NCBI GenBank assembly: GCA_903632075.3
Contig: CAHIKZ030000809.1
Coordinates: 375,001-439,000 of the forward strand
Reading direction: 5' to 3'
Origin: Acanthosepion pharaonis
Taxonomy: Eukaryota; Mollusca; Cephalopoda; Sepiida; Sepiidae
DNA length: 64,000 bases
Positions 22,725 to 32,924 of the stretch are shown piece after piece. Every line of letters begins with the position of its first letter. Position 1 is the stretch's first letter. Below the pieces are notes generated by a model, which was given only the letters and a program-made list of their open reading frames with translations, was not told the origin of the DNA and searched no databases. The position numbers and the translations under genes were made by a program.

Positions 22725-22930
22725 AACCTGATGGGATGTGGTACTATCTGTGGCTGAGCAGCCTAAAGCATGCCAGATCAAATGATGGTTTCTCCTATAA
22801 AGGGGGATTCAAGTTTGAATTCTGCCAGAGAGCACCTTTTGTTATTAAGTTTCCTCAAGTACAGAGACCAGTAGACATAATACACTGTTTATTATTTAAA
22901 AAAATAAAACAAGAAAACATGGCATTTACT
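22725..22930 (+). mobile_element. SINE family 3 (tRNA-Leu/Ser-like head)
   Basis: A-box-like GTGGCTGAGCAGCCTAAAG (22750 region) and B-box-like AAGTTTGAATTCTGCC (22811 region), with a long variable-arm-like interval as in class II tRNAs. Then GAGAGCACCTTTTGTTATTA. Related copies form the inverted pair at 47.0-47.26 kb. Confidence 0.55.
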
Positions 22931-22971
22931 TCAAACATGGAAATCTACTAAAAATATCAGTTGAAGTAACA

Positions 22972-23115
22972 AATATATATATATATATATATAATTGTAT
23001 ATTTGGGCAGCAATCTCTCTTTTATACAAGTTTCATGAAAGACAACTGACTTTTATTCAATTTTTCTTGTGTTCATATGTGTGTAAAAACTGTTTGAATG
23101 TTATATATATATATG
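22972..23115 (-). mobile_element. End fragment of the Penelope-like repeat
   Basis: ATTTGGGCAGCAATCTCTCT then TTTTATACAAGTTTCATGAA (about 22999-23035) and GTGTAAAAACTG (23080) match, inverted, the right end of the elements at 19.5 and 47.7 kb. TA tracts at 22972-22993 and 23103-23114 bound it. Confidence 0.5.
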
Positions 23116-23155
23116 AAAAATTTCTCAGAGTTAACCTGTAGAAAAAGACAATACT

Positions 23156-23482
23156 TATAAAGGTAAAAGACAATAGGAAAACTGTAATATTAGCCAATGT
23201 GTTTCGTACAATGTGTACTTTTTTCAAGGCAAAAATGAAATGAATTTATTAAAACAAAGTAACTATAAACAACAAAACAAAATGTTCTTAGCAACTGGAA
23301 GACTGAATACAATAGCATTTTCTAAATTTTTCCAGTTGCTAAGGACATTTTGTTTTGTTGTTAATAGTTACTTTGTTTTAATAAATTCATTTCATTTTTG
23401 ACTTGAAAAAGTCAACATTTGATAAAATGCGTTGGCTAATATTACAGTTTTCCTATTGTCTTTTACCTTTATATATATATAT
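23156..23482. repeat. Large foldback, about 140-bp arms
   Basis: The left arm (23156-23310) and right arm (23332-23472) are reverse complements with scattered differences, sharing AAAATGAAATGAATTTATTA and GGAAAACTGTAATATTAGCC. A roughly 20-bp centre separates them and (TA)n tracts lie just outside both ends. No coding content. Probably a nonautonomous foldback or two repeat ends joined head to head. Confidence 0.8.
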
Positions 23483-23489
23483 ACATACA

Positions 23490-23880
23490 TACAAGCACTT
23501 TTGGATATTGTATTAGCTATTATCAAATTTTTATTTTTAACTGAATATGTACAGTTTTTTTTTATAAATGTGTATCTATAGTGATAGGAATGTATGTATT
23601 TTTATTTTCCAAATATGGTCAGCACATTGTGACCATGTTCATAGTTGATATTATTGTGTGCTGGCTTTTTCTTGTTTTTGTTATTTTTAGTCTTTTTTTA
23701 CATGCGGATGAGGCTATTATAATTGTATTTTCTATGAATATGTTGCAGACAGAGTTTGGTAGACTTTTGTGTGTGTTAATTGAGTTATGGTCAGAGAGAT
23801 GTAAAGTGAGTCTTATTGATAGACATGTAAGTGTATGTCTAATATAATTATTCATGAATTTGGTTTGATCAGGAAATTAT
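23490..23880 (-). mobile_element. Penelope-like remnant, minus strand
   Basis: Reverse-strand copy of the 19.0-19.6 kb element. The frame reads MNNYIRHTLTCLSIRLTLHL, then FIENTIIIASSACKKRLKI. Here YIG has become YIR. The right-end segment continues to 23490 and is cut off at the neighbouring foldback. Confidence 0.5.
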
Positions 23881-23942
23881 AGGATGTGTAAATTCATAAA
23901 TAATATTGGTCCTCTGTAATTTGAATTTTGCAGGTTATTTGT

Positions 23943-23973
<31 letters not shown>

Positions 23974-24029
23974 AACAAAGTAATTTTAATTATCAATCTG
24001 GCATTTTTTATTATGAAAAATATTATTTT

Positions 24030-24350
24030 TAGTAGGTACATGTTTTGAATTGACATCTCTGTTACTTTAAAAATTGACATTAATGTCAACCAGATATAAT
24101 GATCAAGAACTCCTACTAAAGAAAAATTTGCCTTCCGATAGGAATCAAACCGGTATTGTCTGTTTTCATTAGAGAAACTGCTTTTTATGACAAAGTCTTC
24201 TCTACCAATTAGGTCATGGGAAAGCATCATAATAAAGTAAGGTTTGCTCAGGAGGCACATTTTTCTTTAGTAGGACTTCTTGATCTTTATGTCTGGTTGA
24301 AATTAATGTCACTGCTTAAAGTAACAGGGATGACAACTCAAACATGTGTG
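24030..24350. mobile_element. Foldback with about 100-bp arms around a tRNA-like centre
   Basis: The arms 24030-24130 and 24240-24350 mirror each other (shared CCTACTAAAGAAAAAT and TTACTTTAA). The centre, read on the minus strand (24225-24134), has an A-box-like GACCTAATTGGTAGAGA and a B-box-like GGTTTGATTCC, that is, a tRNA-derived SINE head. It may be a SINE that gained inverted ends or sits inside a foldback element. Confidence 0.6.
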
Positions 24351-24394
24351 CCTTATAAAAATAATGGCTACAATTATAAGTACATAAACACAAT

Positions 24395-24660
24395 ATATAT
24401 ACAAGTTTCATTAAAAAAAACTGACAAGGTACTGACTTTCATTCTTGGCTGTCAGGTCATGTAATTTAATAATTGTGTATTTGGGCGGCAATCCCTCTTT
24501 TATACAAGCTTCCTTAAAAACAACTGACAATTGTATAAAAGAGAGATTGCTGCCCAAATACACAATTATTAAATTACATGACCTGACAGCCAAGAATGAA
24601 AGTCAGTACCGTGTCAATTGTTTTTAATGAAACTTGTATAAAAGAGGGATTGCTGCCCAA
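24395..24660. repeat. Palindrome of Penelope-like repeat ends
   Basis: The left arm (about 24399-24510) and right arm (about 24531-24640) mirror each other over about 108 bp with few mismatches. They contain ACAAGTTTCATTAAAA, TTGGCTGTCAGGTCATG and ATTTGGGCGGCAAT. A partial third copy follows to 24672. Sequences match the end of the 22.98-kb fragment and the termini of the 19.0-kb element. Confidence 0.8.
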
Positions 24661-24671
24661 TTACACAATTT

Positions 24672-24678
<7 letters not shown>

Positions 24679-24706
<28 letters not shown>

Positions 24707-24821
24707 ATGAAAAAGATAAAAAGAAAGCTTTTATCAACACTTTCCGATGGGTTGATAAGGAAAAGTTTCCCTTTGTCTTTATTCATAGTCCTTTAATAGA
24801 TATATTTTTACTTATATCTGA

Positions 24822-24860
<39 letters not shown>
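24679..24860. repeat. (TG)n at 24677-24704 and (TA)n at 24824-24860
   Basis: Two microsatellites separated by about 120 bp of unassigned sequence. Confidence 0.9.
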
Positions 24861-24863
<3 letters not shown>

Positions 24864-25234
24864 CACTTTGAACTAGCATGATGTGCATCAGGTCTGAATG
24901 AAAGGCCAAAGTGTATAAAGAAAATGCATTGAGATTTTTGAGGATAAGAGGGGCAATAAATTAAAATCTTTTCGTCTTTGTCTCATTACCACTTTTGTTT
25001 TGGATACTATTGTACATCCTCCAGCCATACACAAACACACACACACACACGTGTGTGTGGGTGTGGGTGTGTGAGTATTACCAGTCTATTCATCTCTGGG
25101 TATACTCATCAGCTAGTGTGACAAGCTAATTCCTATTGCAGATGCCTTCTCAGGCACATTTAATGTTTCTTCAGTGCACTTGTAGTTTATATTGCAAGTA
25201 TGATGATCAAATTTTAATTACAGTTTCTGGAAGA
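24861..25234. other. Unassigned; CA/GT microsatellite at about 25025-25072
   Basis: (CA)n followed directly by (GT)n forms a short potential hairpin. Nothing else recognised. Confidence 0.5.
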
Positions 25235-25570
25235 GTCTGGTATGTTCACTCATTGAACAAGGCAAATAAGTTCAAAACCTCAGACATGATAACTAGCCAC
25301 TTCATGCTTGTATAACCATTTGATGATTTCCAAATGGTCATGTCTCCCCAATTTAACTTACAAGGCATGGGTCAACTTTTAGTATGATTTCCGGGCAATT
25401 GCCAATGGTGCCAGATGTTGAGATCATCTCCCCAGGCTGATAGCATCAAGGAGTTACCATCCTAAAAAAAAAATCAACCAAGGTGAGATTCAGACCTGGG
25501 TCTCATGTTTAAAATTCTAATGTTGTAGCCACTTGTCCATATGCCTCAAATACATGTGGTAAGAAATTTC
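25235..25570 (-). mobile_element. tRNA-derived SINE fragments, minus strand
   Basis: On the minus strand 25560-25480 has an A-box-like TGGACAAGTGGCTACAA and B-box-like AGGTCTGAATCTC. A second head-like stretch (GAAGTGGCTAGTTATCATG...GTTTTGAACTT) lies at 25310-25265. The body between contains TGGCACCATTGGCAATTGCC. Confidence 0.5.
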
Positions 25571-27404
25571 AATAAAGTGGTTGCATATTCAACATATGAA
25601 AGGAACCAATTTTTAATTCAATATCTCAAATCTTTGTCAGTTTTTATTGTTATACAGCAAAGCATTTATCTTCGGACTTATGATTTTGTTTTTCTCTCAT
25701 GAAAAATGGTTTTATCACGGGGGAACAATAAAATTCACTGAAATCAAGTTGGGGGAAAAATTAAGATTATTTTAACTTCACAAGCATTATAGCTAAATAA
25801 TGATAAAGACATTTTATGAACAGCCATTTTAATCCCATTAATGTCTTTCAGAAACATTTACATATAAAAACTACAAGTGTTAAAAAACATATATATAACC
25901 CCCATAATTAGCATAGAAATAATCTTTTATGCCAAATTTATAAAAGAAAATTATTTTAATATTGTGATAATGTTCTCCTTTATCTCAGGTTTATTTTTCT
26001 ATTTTTTTGTGAATATTAATTCCCTTTTATGATATCACTGAAAATGTTTTTTTTTTACAGTAAATAAATAAAAAAATTAGGCACACACATTAAATTACAA
26101 AATAATTATTAACATCACCCATAAAAATCTTTTGAGGACTTGCAAAATGTCAGTAATCAAATATTAAAATTGCATCAGCTCAACTAACCATTCTCTCCTA
26201 TGATCAAATAAACAATTCTCTATGATCAGAGGAGATTAATTTTTATAAAATTATTGTGTTTAACTATGTGAGAAACATTTAAACTCATCATCCCTGCTGT
26301 TTTATGACTTTTATAAGTGCATTTATTCTTGCTAGACTATGTGACATGACAAATGAACTGTTTTTCATATCTACAAGAGTTAACAGTAGTATTCAAACTG
26401 GGAGAAATACATGGTTTGTTTGGTTAGGTTCATTTTACAGCTGTCAACTTTTCCGAATTATTTCATTCAGAATTCTATTGTTTTTGAAAATATATAGATA
26501 GACAAAATTTCTGGTTTGCATGTGAAACAAAAAGGTAGAGATATGTTTAGTTTGCATGAGAGCCAAAGATGGCGTTCCAGTTTGCATTAGTGTCAAAGAT
26601 ATAGGTTCAGTTTACACTAGACCCAAACAATTTGATATAGCTTAGATTTGTATGACAGTTAAAAAGGTATATATTAGCATGGCAAACAGGTGACCCCTTT
26701 ATGGGAGTTTTACTACTCTGCATGGGGATGTATTTGATATATTCTTAACTCCATCCAACAAGGCGGGGAGCAATACAGTAAACTGCTGTATGTAACTAAT
26801 GTGGCATGACCATTTTTGTAGACAAATGTATTTTACAGACAGCAGATTTTTTACCAATTAATTTAAATTTGCTGTTATGTATACACAGATTATCTATACC
26901 AGATCTTGGTATTAAGCTTGCAATCACACAATTCTTTTGGAATTTTATTTCATCTGAGACTTTAAAATGAGTTTTCATTGACATTTTATGAATTTTTAAA
27001 AATATGTTCTTTTTATTAGTATCCAATTTATTTTTTTTTTTAAATCATTTAACATCATATAATGGGGCTTATATTCTTCTTTAGAAATTGGAGTAAGCTA
27101 AAAAGTTTCAAATGGCATAACAGGAAAATTAATATAGAAATCAAAATTCCAAAAGATAGAATAACTGGAAATTATTGCTTTATTGTTCAATTTAACACCT
27201 AAATCTCTTTTAGACAGCAATCCAGCTTCAGCAACCAGTAAGTCATTCCTACGACCACAAAAAATCTTTCTCACTTAAATCTACACTATAAATTCCAGAA
27301 AAGAACTTCTCTTTTCTGCAAGACTGGACAATTTTAAAAAGTACATTTCTTAAAATAGGATAACTGAACTTGCCCTAGTAAAGACATGCCTATCTAAAAT
27401 GACT
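25571..27404. other. Long AT-rich stretch; degenerate about 33-bp repeat at 26511-26640
   Basis: Four degenerate units of the form CAGTTTGCATTAGTGTCAAA lie at 26511-26640. The remainder shows no coding, RNA or shared-repeat signal. Confidence 0.5.
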
Positions 27405-27830
27405 TGTTTTTTTTAAAATCATTTCACCCCAAGCAAAGCAATAAAGCCACTAGGATACAAGAGGTTAAGGAGTTTTAGAGAATATGAGAAAAACAACTAT
27501 TAAGGAGAGAGGACAATAAAAGAGTTTAGAATTTCGAAGACAGAATGATTGAGATTGCATTTAAATTTTTGAAGATCAAATTTGACTGGGAAACAAGGAG
27601 CTGGAAGAGAGTTCCACAAGTGAAAAGTGTGATAGAAGAAACTGTTAACATAGAACTCATGACTATATCTAGACATTTAAACTGTAAATAGATGAGACTT
27701 TCTGCCAATCTAATACTGTACTTAAATTCATAAAGTCTAGGTACCATAGAGGAAATTTCATCAGAACAATTACCATGAAACTATTTATAGAAAAGGCAGA
27801 GGGAAGCCAAGATTAAGGGAACACATATCT
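27405..27830 (-). mobile_element. LINE family A 3-prime fragment
   Basis: A T-run, then ATCATTTCACCCCAAGCAAA, mark the 3-prime end on the minus strand. The tail frame reads MVPRLYEFK, then TLFTCGTLFQLLVSQ (degenerate LWN-LP) and LIFKNLNAIS. Truncated before the RT domain. Confidence 0.7.
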
Positions 27831-27950
27831 AATCTCTTTCTTTAATAAGACTTTTGACAATCTAGGCTGTTTGACATTAATTTCACTGTCTAAAAGAAAA
27901 AAGACAGTGATAATTACTAAAGCATGTGTACCAACTAAAATAACATTTAT

Positions 27951-27954
27951 AATG

Positions 27955-27987
<33 letters not shown>
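27951..27987. repeat. (TA)n/(TG)n microsatellite
   Basis: Short TA tract followed by TG units. Confidence 0.9.
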
Positions 27988-28618
27988 ATGTATAGAGAGA
28001 GATCATAGAGTTAGTGTCTTTTTATGTGTACCATCAATTACTCATGTTGTTATTGAATATTTGGCGTTTATTTTATTGCCATGTGCATTGATAAAACCTG
28101 GCAGATTATGCTCAGTTTTCATTCTTTCATTGCACTCAGAGAATAATGTAAGGTCTTTAGCAGGTTGTAAATGATACTTGATATATTTATATCTGAGTTC
28201 TTGTGTAACCTTTTGTACATGGACATTGTACACTGCCAGATTTATTTGTTTTCTCAATTGACACACAGTCCATTGGAGCCATAACAGTTGAAAGGTCAGT
28301 GTCTCATCATAGGCAAGCAAGGTTCTTTTCTGCTCAATTAATTATGTTATTACCGAGAGAGAAAGAGAAAAGCAAGTAGGAGAGAGTGAGATTTGCCAAT
28401 GTATAAACAATACAATATGAACCCCCCCACTGTCAATAATGGTAACTTATCTTACTTATTTAATAATTCTTTCATTGCTTAGATGTTTGTGAAAAGAACC
28501 ATGCTTAGTAAGAATAATTTTATCTTCATTTGATATTGCTCTGTTGGTGGTTCATTGGTTGTTTTTGCTTAATCCCAAAATCTAATACTTTGTATGCTAA
28601 TTTCCTTTTTTTTTAGAT
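27988..28618. other. No recognisable feature
   Basis: Unassigned; a 92-codon minus-strand open stretch shows no domain. Confidence 0.4.
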
Positions 28619-29110
28619 TGTTGTAATGGAATAAACCCACACTCCCAATCATCTATGTGGACTGACAATATCAGTAGCTATATATAGTGAGTACAGGATA
28701 TACCTGAAGGCTTGCTTCAGCAATTAGTTGGAGATTTGTCTCCAGCTGTGCTAGTCAAACGCTCTGCCTTTGGGCAGAGAGGAACCCAGACAAGGCTATG
28801 CCAAAGGGTAGAGTCTCATCTGGGGTGGTAGACAGCTACCCGACCCCATTTTTTTATGGGGTCTACAGGGAATTTTTGCCCAAGCATACAGGCTCAGATA
28901 CCCCACGTTAAACTCAGCCTTGTGCCACATCTGACCATGTGGGGTAGTTGACAAATATCCTTGCTTTGGAAATTACTAGCCTGCCAGCCAATTCCCTGTC
29001 TTTCAGTAGTGTATTCTCTTTTACAATAAACCTCTCTTTCTTTCATCTATGCAAGTTTTGCTATTCTTTCACTCGAGTACCACCTTTGTAACCTCTTTAA
29101 GGATGCCACA
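28619..29110 (+). mobile_element. Candidate solo LTR
   Basis: Begins TGTTGTAATGG and ends GATGCCACA (TGT...ACA). It has a TATA-like CTATATATAG at about 28678 and an AATAAA at 29021-29026 followed by T-rich sequence. A central part with CCCCACGTTAAACTCAGCCT is recognisably similar to 61.59 kb. No convincing target-site duplication and no internal region, PBS or polyprotein are seen. Confidence 0.35.
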
Positions 29111-29830
29111 GGGATAATAATGATTTAGTGATACAAGTCCTACTAATTAACCCATAGTTGGGGGAAGGGTGGAGTCATACCACCCCCAAGGTCATTTGCC
29201 CATAAGCAAATATAAGAAACCCAATGGGAATTGGGATTTGGCTCTTTGATTAAAAATTCTGAGCCATTATCTCTTACACAAGTGGTTTCCAAGCGTTTTT
29301 TTTTTATCTGGGCCATATTTTCAGAAAATTTTGCCTCACCAGATTTTATGAGATAAAAAGTACATTAAAAATTAAAAAACAGAAAGTGGGTTAAAGGAGA
29401 TAACCACTGATTTGAAGTCAGAACACTATCATTGATAACTCTCTCCTCCAATTTGCAGACCCAAGTTACAATATTCTTAATACTTCATACAATGCAAAAA
29501 TCTCACAATGATAAAATTGGTCAATAATTATTTATAACTATTTATACTGGGACTCATGCACACAATTAAAAGTAATCCATAATAATATTTTAAATTTTGA
29601 AATCATATTTATTTTTGGTATATGAATGTTTTGAAACTGTTTCTAAATCTTTGTCTTTCAATCATTCCCCCTTACCTGCTATCCTCTTTCGCTAGATCTA
29701 TTAAGCATCATTTGGGAACAACTGCATTGCACCATCTACACATCCATGCTTACAGCACCTGGTATTCCCAAGCAGTCACCATGAGCACATGAAACTTAGT
29801 AGTGGCCAGTTAGAAGTGATACCTATGTAT
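29105..29830 (-). mobile_element. Composite 5S-tRNA SINE split by a hAT MITE
   Basis: On the minus strand, 29830-29733 gives the 3-prime third of a 5S rRNA (GGTGACTGCTTGGGAATACC then AGGTGCTGTAAGC) joined to GGATGTGTAGATGGTGCAATG. The SINE resumes at 29279 with GATAATGGCTCAGAAT and continues to CCCAACTATGGGTTAATTAG near 29150. The 445 bp between belong to a later insertion. The head order matches the unbroken composite at 31.13-31.44 kb. Confidence 0.7.
29280..29724 (-). mobile_element. hAT-type nonautonomous transposon (MITE), copy 1
   Basis: 445 bp, reverse complement of the element at 36433-36881 along its whole length. Ends AAGTGGTTTCC and GGGAACAACTG correspond to hAT-like inverted termini of the CAGTGGTTCCCAAA type. 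Flanking 8-bp sequences TCTTACAC and CATTGCAC agree at 5 of 8 positions, consistent with a decayed duplication. No transposase. Confidence 0.75.
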
Positions 29831-30894
29831 ATAAGGAATAATACAGGCATATTTTTTTTTCCTTGTTCTGTGTATTTAAGCAGCATATTTTCTTTAAGGC
29901 ATTTAAAAGCAACAAACATTTTAAATTTCAATTAATTTCAACTTTTCCAAATTATGAATAATCCTTCTCAGACAAGGAGAAAATTCTGCCAGAAATTTAA
30001 ACCCAAAAAATAGTTACAAGGAAGGCTTCGAAAGAGTCTGAATTCAAATTAAGATTCGGTATAATTGACACCCCTGGCCCCACTCCAGAACCCTAGGGTA
30101 GTTGGCATGACATAACTAATAAGTTTGCCAAAAGTTCACAGGATTTTTGGTTACTTCAGGGTTTGTTTATTTAGAAACCTATTCATTATATTTGCTCTGA
30201 TTTCTATGTAATTTTGGAAATATAAAAATACAGGCCAAAAACGAAAAGCACTTTGTAAATGGTCATCTGGCTTACTTAACAAAAGGTTCTTTATTTGAGA
30301 AGTTAATTACTTTTGTTTGTTTCTCTGGACAGAAGTCTATATAAATGGGGTATAAATACGCAACAGTTAGTGAGATGGAGAGTTACAGCTAGAGAGAGAT
30401 GGTTGTTTAGTGAAAAAGTCTGCTGCAAAAGTAATTCATTGCTAAGACATTAGAACTACCAGCATTACTTAATAAACAGACATCTCTCAGAGCCTCAAGG
30501 GTAGAAAAGGAATGGTTGGGACAAAGAAGCCCCATAACTGTTGTATGATTTTACATTTCATCTCTAACTAAATAGTTAATAATTTTTCAACAGCATCATT
30601 TTCTTTTGATTGTCAAATTTACTTTTTTTCAGTTGGATCCCCTCACATTGAGGAAATAGTTGATTGCCCAGACCAACAAAAAATCCATGGCTTTTTCTCA
30701 TGAGCAAAACAACAAACTGAATTGCTAACCAACAAGTGAAGGAAAGGAACCAACAAAGTTGTTTGCACCAAATGCAATAGAGATAAAAAGAAAAACTTTA
30801 ATCTTTTCAAAATTTAGGTAAACACTGTTTTATAAATTTAATTACTCAAGACAAAAATAAATTTATACAATTATCAGCATCAAAAACTGAATGG
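29831..30894. other. Mostly unassigned; TATA/AATAAA pair at 30340-30475
   Basis: TATATAAATGG and TATAAATACGC at about 30341-30360, CAGTTAGTGAG near 30364, and AATAAACAGACATC near 30472 form an LTR-like promoter and poly(A) pair. I cannot define ends. The rest is AT-rich. Confidence 0.3.
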
Positions 30895-31010
30895 CAAACT
30901 CAGTTTGAATTCTTTCTGAGGTAGTTCCTATCCACTTAACAACAATGCCCTTGGGAAAGGCATGACTACTTCTCTTTGTGTTCTATCACATAGACATATA
31001 TTATGATACA
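30895..31010 (+). mobile_element. SINE family 1 fragment
   Basis: Contains TCAGTTTGAATTCTTTCTG (decayed B box) and GCCCTTGGGAAAGGCATGAC, the conserved body. Confidence 0.5.
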
Positions 31011-31129
31011 AATCTCTTGTTACTGGTAAGCTACAATTATCGACAGAATACTGGTTTGTTTTTTTATGCTTATCAACCTTCTGCAGATTATTTGAACCCA
31101 GAAAATGTTTTTAGATTCTAAGAATTTTC

Positions 31130-31436
31130 TGTAGATAATAATAGTTTACTGATACCATTCTTACTAATTGACCCATAGCTGGAGGAAGAAGAGGTATATT
31201 CATACATTTCACAAGAGTATTTGTGCTTAAACAAATATAATGAACACAACTGGAATTGAAACTCAGCCCTCTGAATTCCAATTCCAAACTGTTATCCATT
31301 ACTCCACCCACACATCCAAGCTTACAGCACTTTGTATTCCCAAGCAGTCACCTATTTAGTTACTGACCAGGCTTGATGCTGCTTAACTTCAAAGATCATT
31401 TGAGAACTGGTATTTCAATGTGATATGGCCATAACC
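31130..31436 (-). mobile_element. Composite SINE: full 5S rRNA segment fused to tRNA-SINE
   Basis: Read on the minus strand: 31435-31319 is a nearly complete 5S rRNA-like sequence. It runs directly through AAGCTTGGATGTGTGGGTGG into the SINE family 1 head (GGAGTAATGGATAAC, then B-box-like GTTTCAATTCC), and then the body with CCTCCAGCTATGGGTCAATTAG near 31185. Both halves carry polymerase III internal promoter elements. The same junction recurs at 29.7 and 40.7 kb, so the fusion is a family trait and not a chance neighbourhood. Confidence 0.8.
31319..31435 (-). pseudogene. 5S rRNA-derived segment
   Basis: 117 nt on the minus strand: GGCCATATCACATTGAA at the start, GAAGTTAAGCAGCATCAAGC in the middle (the region of the TFIIIA/box A control element in eukaryotic 5S), and GTGACTGCTTGGGAATAC near the end. 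It differs from a functional 5S at many conserved sites and lies inside a SINE. Confidence 0.8.
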
Positions 31437-32059
31437 CCTCAACATAGAAGAATGAGTATATAACTGTTACATCTATAATCAACCTTGACACAAGCCAATC
31501 ATAATTACAGACACTTTGTGTGTATGTGTGGCCAGTGTTTTGTTAGATTCCCCTGAATATATTTATACTTATGTGGCAGGTAGATAAAAGCCCACTTGAG
31601 AATGGGAAAGAAAAGAAGCAAAAGGCCTTTATAAAAATAAAATAAGACCTCCCACTGTGAATTCATTTGCTTAGATCTACAAAGGGAATAAATAACAGAA
31701 ACTTTAAGTGTTCAGCAAAAATAAGCAATTCAAGTGGACATGAAAAACCCTTAAAGAAGAAAGCAATTAACTTAGTTGTATCGAGTGCAATTATCCCTAG
31801 AGTTTAATTATTTTAATTGTATAACAACTTCAGCCAAATTAAATCTCTCTCCCAAGGGTCAACAAACTGCAGTCCAGGCCTATGGACCAAATCTGGCACA
31901 TCTTCCTATTTTATCCAAACACCAAATCATATTCCATTAATATCTTTTAAAATTTATTTTTTTTTATTATTGTTTACAAAGAATACAAGCCTCAAAAATC
32001 ACTCAAGGTAGAGGATTATTGAATTAATTTGTTGTAAGGGCCTGAGGAAGGAGTGCATA
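31437..32059. other. Mostly unassigned; LINE B end at about 31970-32015
   Basis: ATCACTCAAGGTAGAGGATTA at about 31999 matches the 3-prime end region of LINE family B at 34.86 and 59.10 kb. Otherwise nothing recognised. Confidence 0.4.
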
Positions 32060-32560
32060 TAATGATTTTGTTTGTTTGATTTGTTCATTTAAAGGCATAT
32101 CAACTACTTCATGGGTCATTTAATGCCAAAATTTAATTTTTGTGATAGCTTTGAAGTAATAAAAATATAATATGTTATTCTGCTTTCACAATTGAATACA
32201 TGGTAGATGATACTCAGCTTTTGTGCATATGCATGATTGTGGGGGACATGATTACTAGAAGGGGTCATAGGTATGTTCAATGTAGTTTTGTTAAGTTATA
32301 TTTCAGAATACAGTTTGATTTCTTTAAGAAAATGTAGGATATCATATAGATTGATGTCATGAAAAAATTCTTTCATGTTGGCTGTTTGATTTTGTTTAAT
32401 GGCATATCAATCTCGATGGGATATTTAATGCCAAAATCTAAATACTTTTAACACAAATTTATAGTTTCAACTGTATATCTTAAACTACAGATAAAATGTA
32501 TTGTTGGTCATTTTATGATAAAATGCATTGTTGTTAATTCTACAAAATTGTATTGCTATC
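32060..32560 (-). mobile_element. Internally repetitive retroposon, partial copy
   Basis: Two tail-domain copies (GGCATATCAACTACTTCATG near 32093; GGCATATCAATCTCGATGGG near 32401, each followed by TTTAATGCCAAAAT) and two VNTR-like units (AAATGTATTGTTGGTCATTT; AAATGCATTGTTGTTAATTC) near 32494-32540. Same family as 41.58, 50.14 and 62.03 kb. Ends not found. Confidence 0.55.
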
Positions 32561-32584
32561 CTCCAATCTCGATGATGGATGAAA

Positions 32585-32870
32585 TTTATTTTCATATCCA
32601 GGACTGTTTATATGTATGATAGATATCAGTTAAACCTTGACTTGAAGTGGTTAAGTTTGTAGCAGTTGAAGAAGTATTCACCATGGATTCTGTTCCACAA
32701 AATAACAATTTTGGAGAAGAATCTGAGTGGAACTTACTTCTTACCAAAGTGACATTAAGGGAATAAGGATGATTTGATATGTGGCATGGAAGGAATGAGC
32801 TGTAATGGTTTAACTTGGTGGAATTAAAGAATGAACAACATTTGAACATTCATATATCATCTTCTGTGAG
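32585..32870 (-). mobile_element. LINE family B C-terminal fragment
   Basis: The minus frame reads CSFFNSTKLNHYSSFLPCHI, then LVRSKFHSDS and LLFCGTESMVN, equivalent to the tail of a jockey-like RT ORF (V-F...H...H...PLVRSKFHSNSF...LWNSLP). Broken and 5-prime truncated. Confidence 0.55.
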
Positions 32871-32924
32871 CCACAGCTCAGAACATGAATGATAATGGCT
32901 TTCCACAACATCATATTCTTTTAG

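Noticed and set aside
23581..23847. 88-codon plus-strand hydrophobic open frame
   Set aside because: Antisense to the Penelope-like remnant, whose minus frame matches two other copies.
24134..24225. A working tRNA gene
   Set aside because: A and B boxes are recognisable but the acceptor stem and anticodon arm do not fold properly. It lies inside a foldback repeat.
31319..31435. A working 5S rRNA gene
   Set aside because: Too many changes at conserved sites, fused to a SINE, and sister copies have the same junction.
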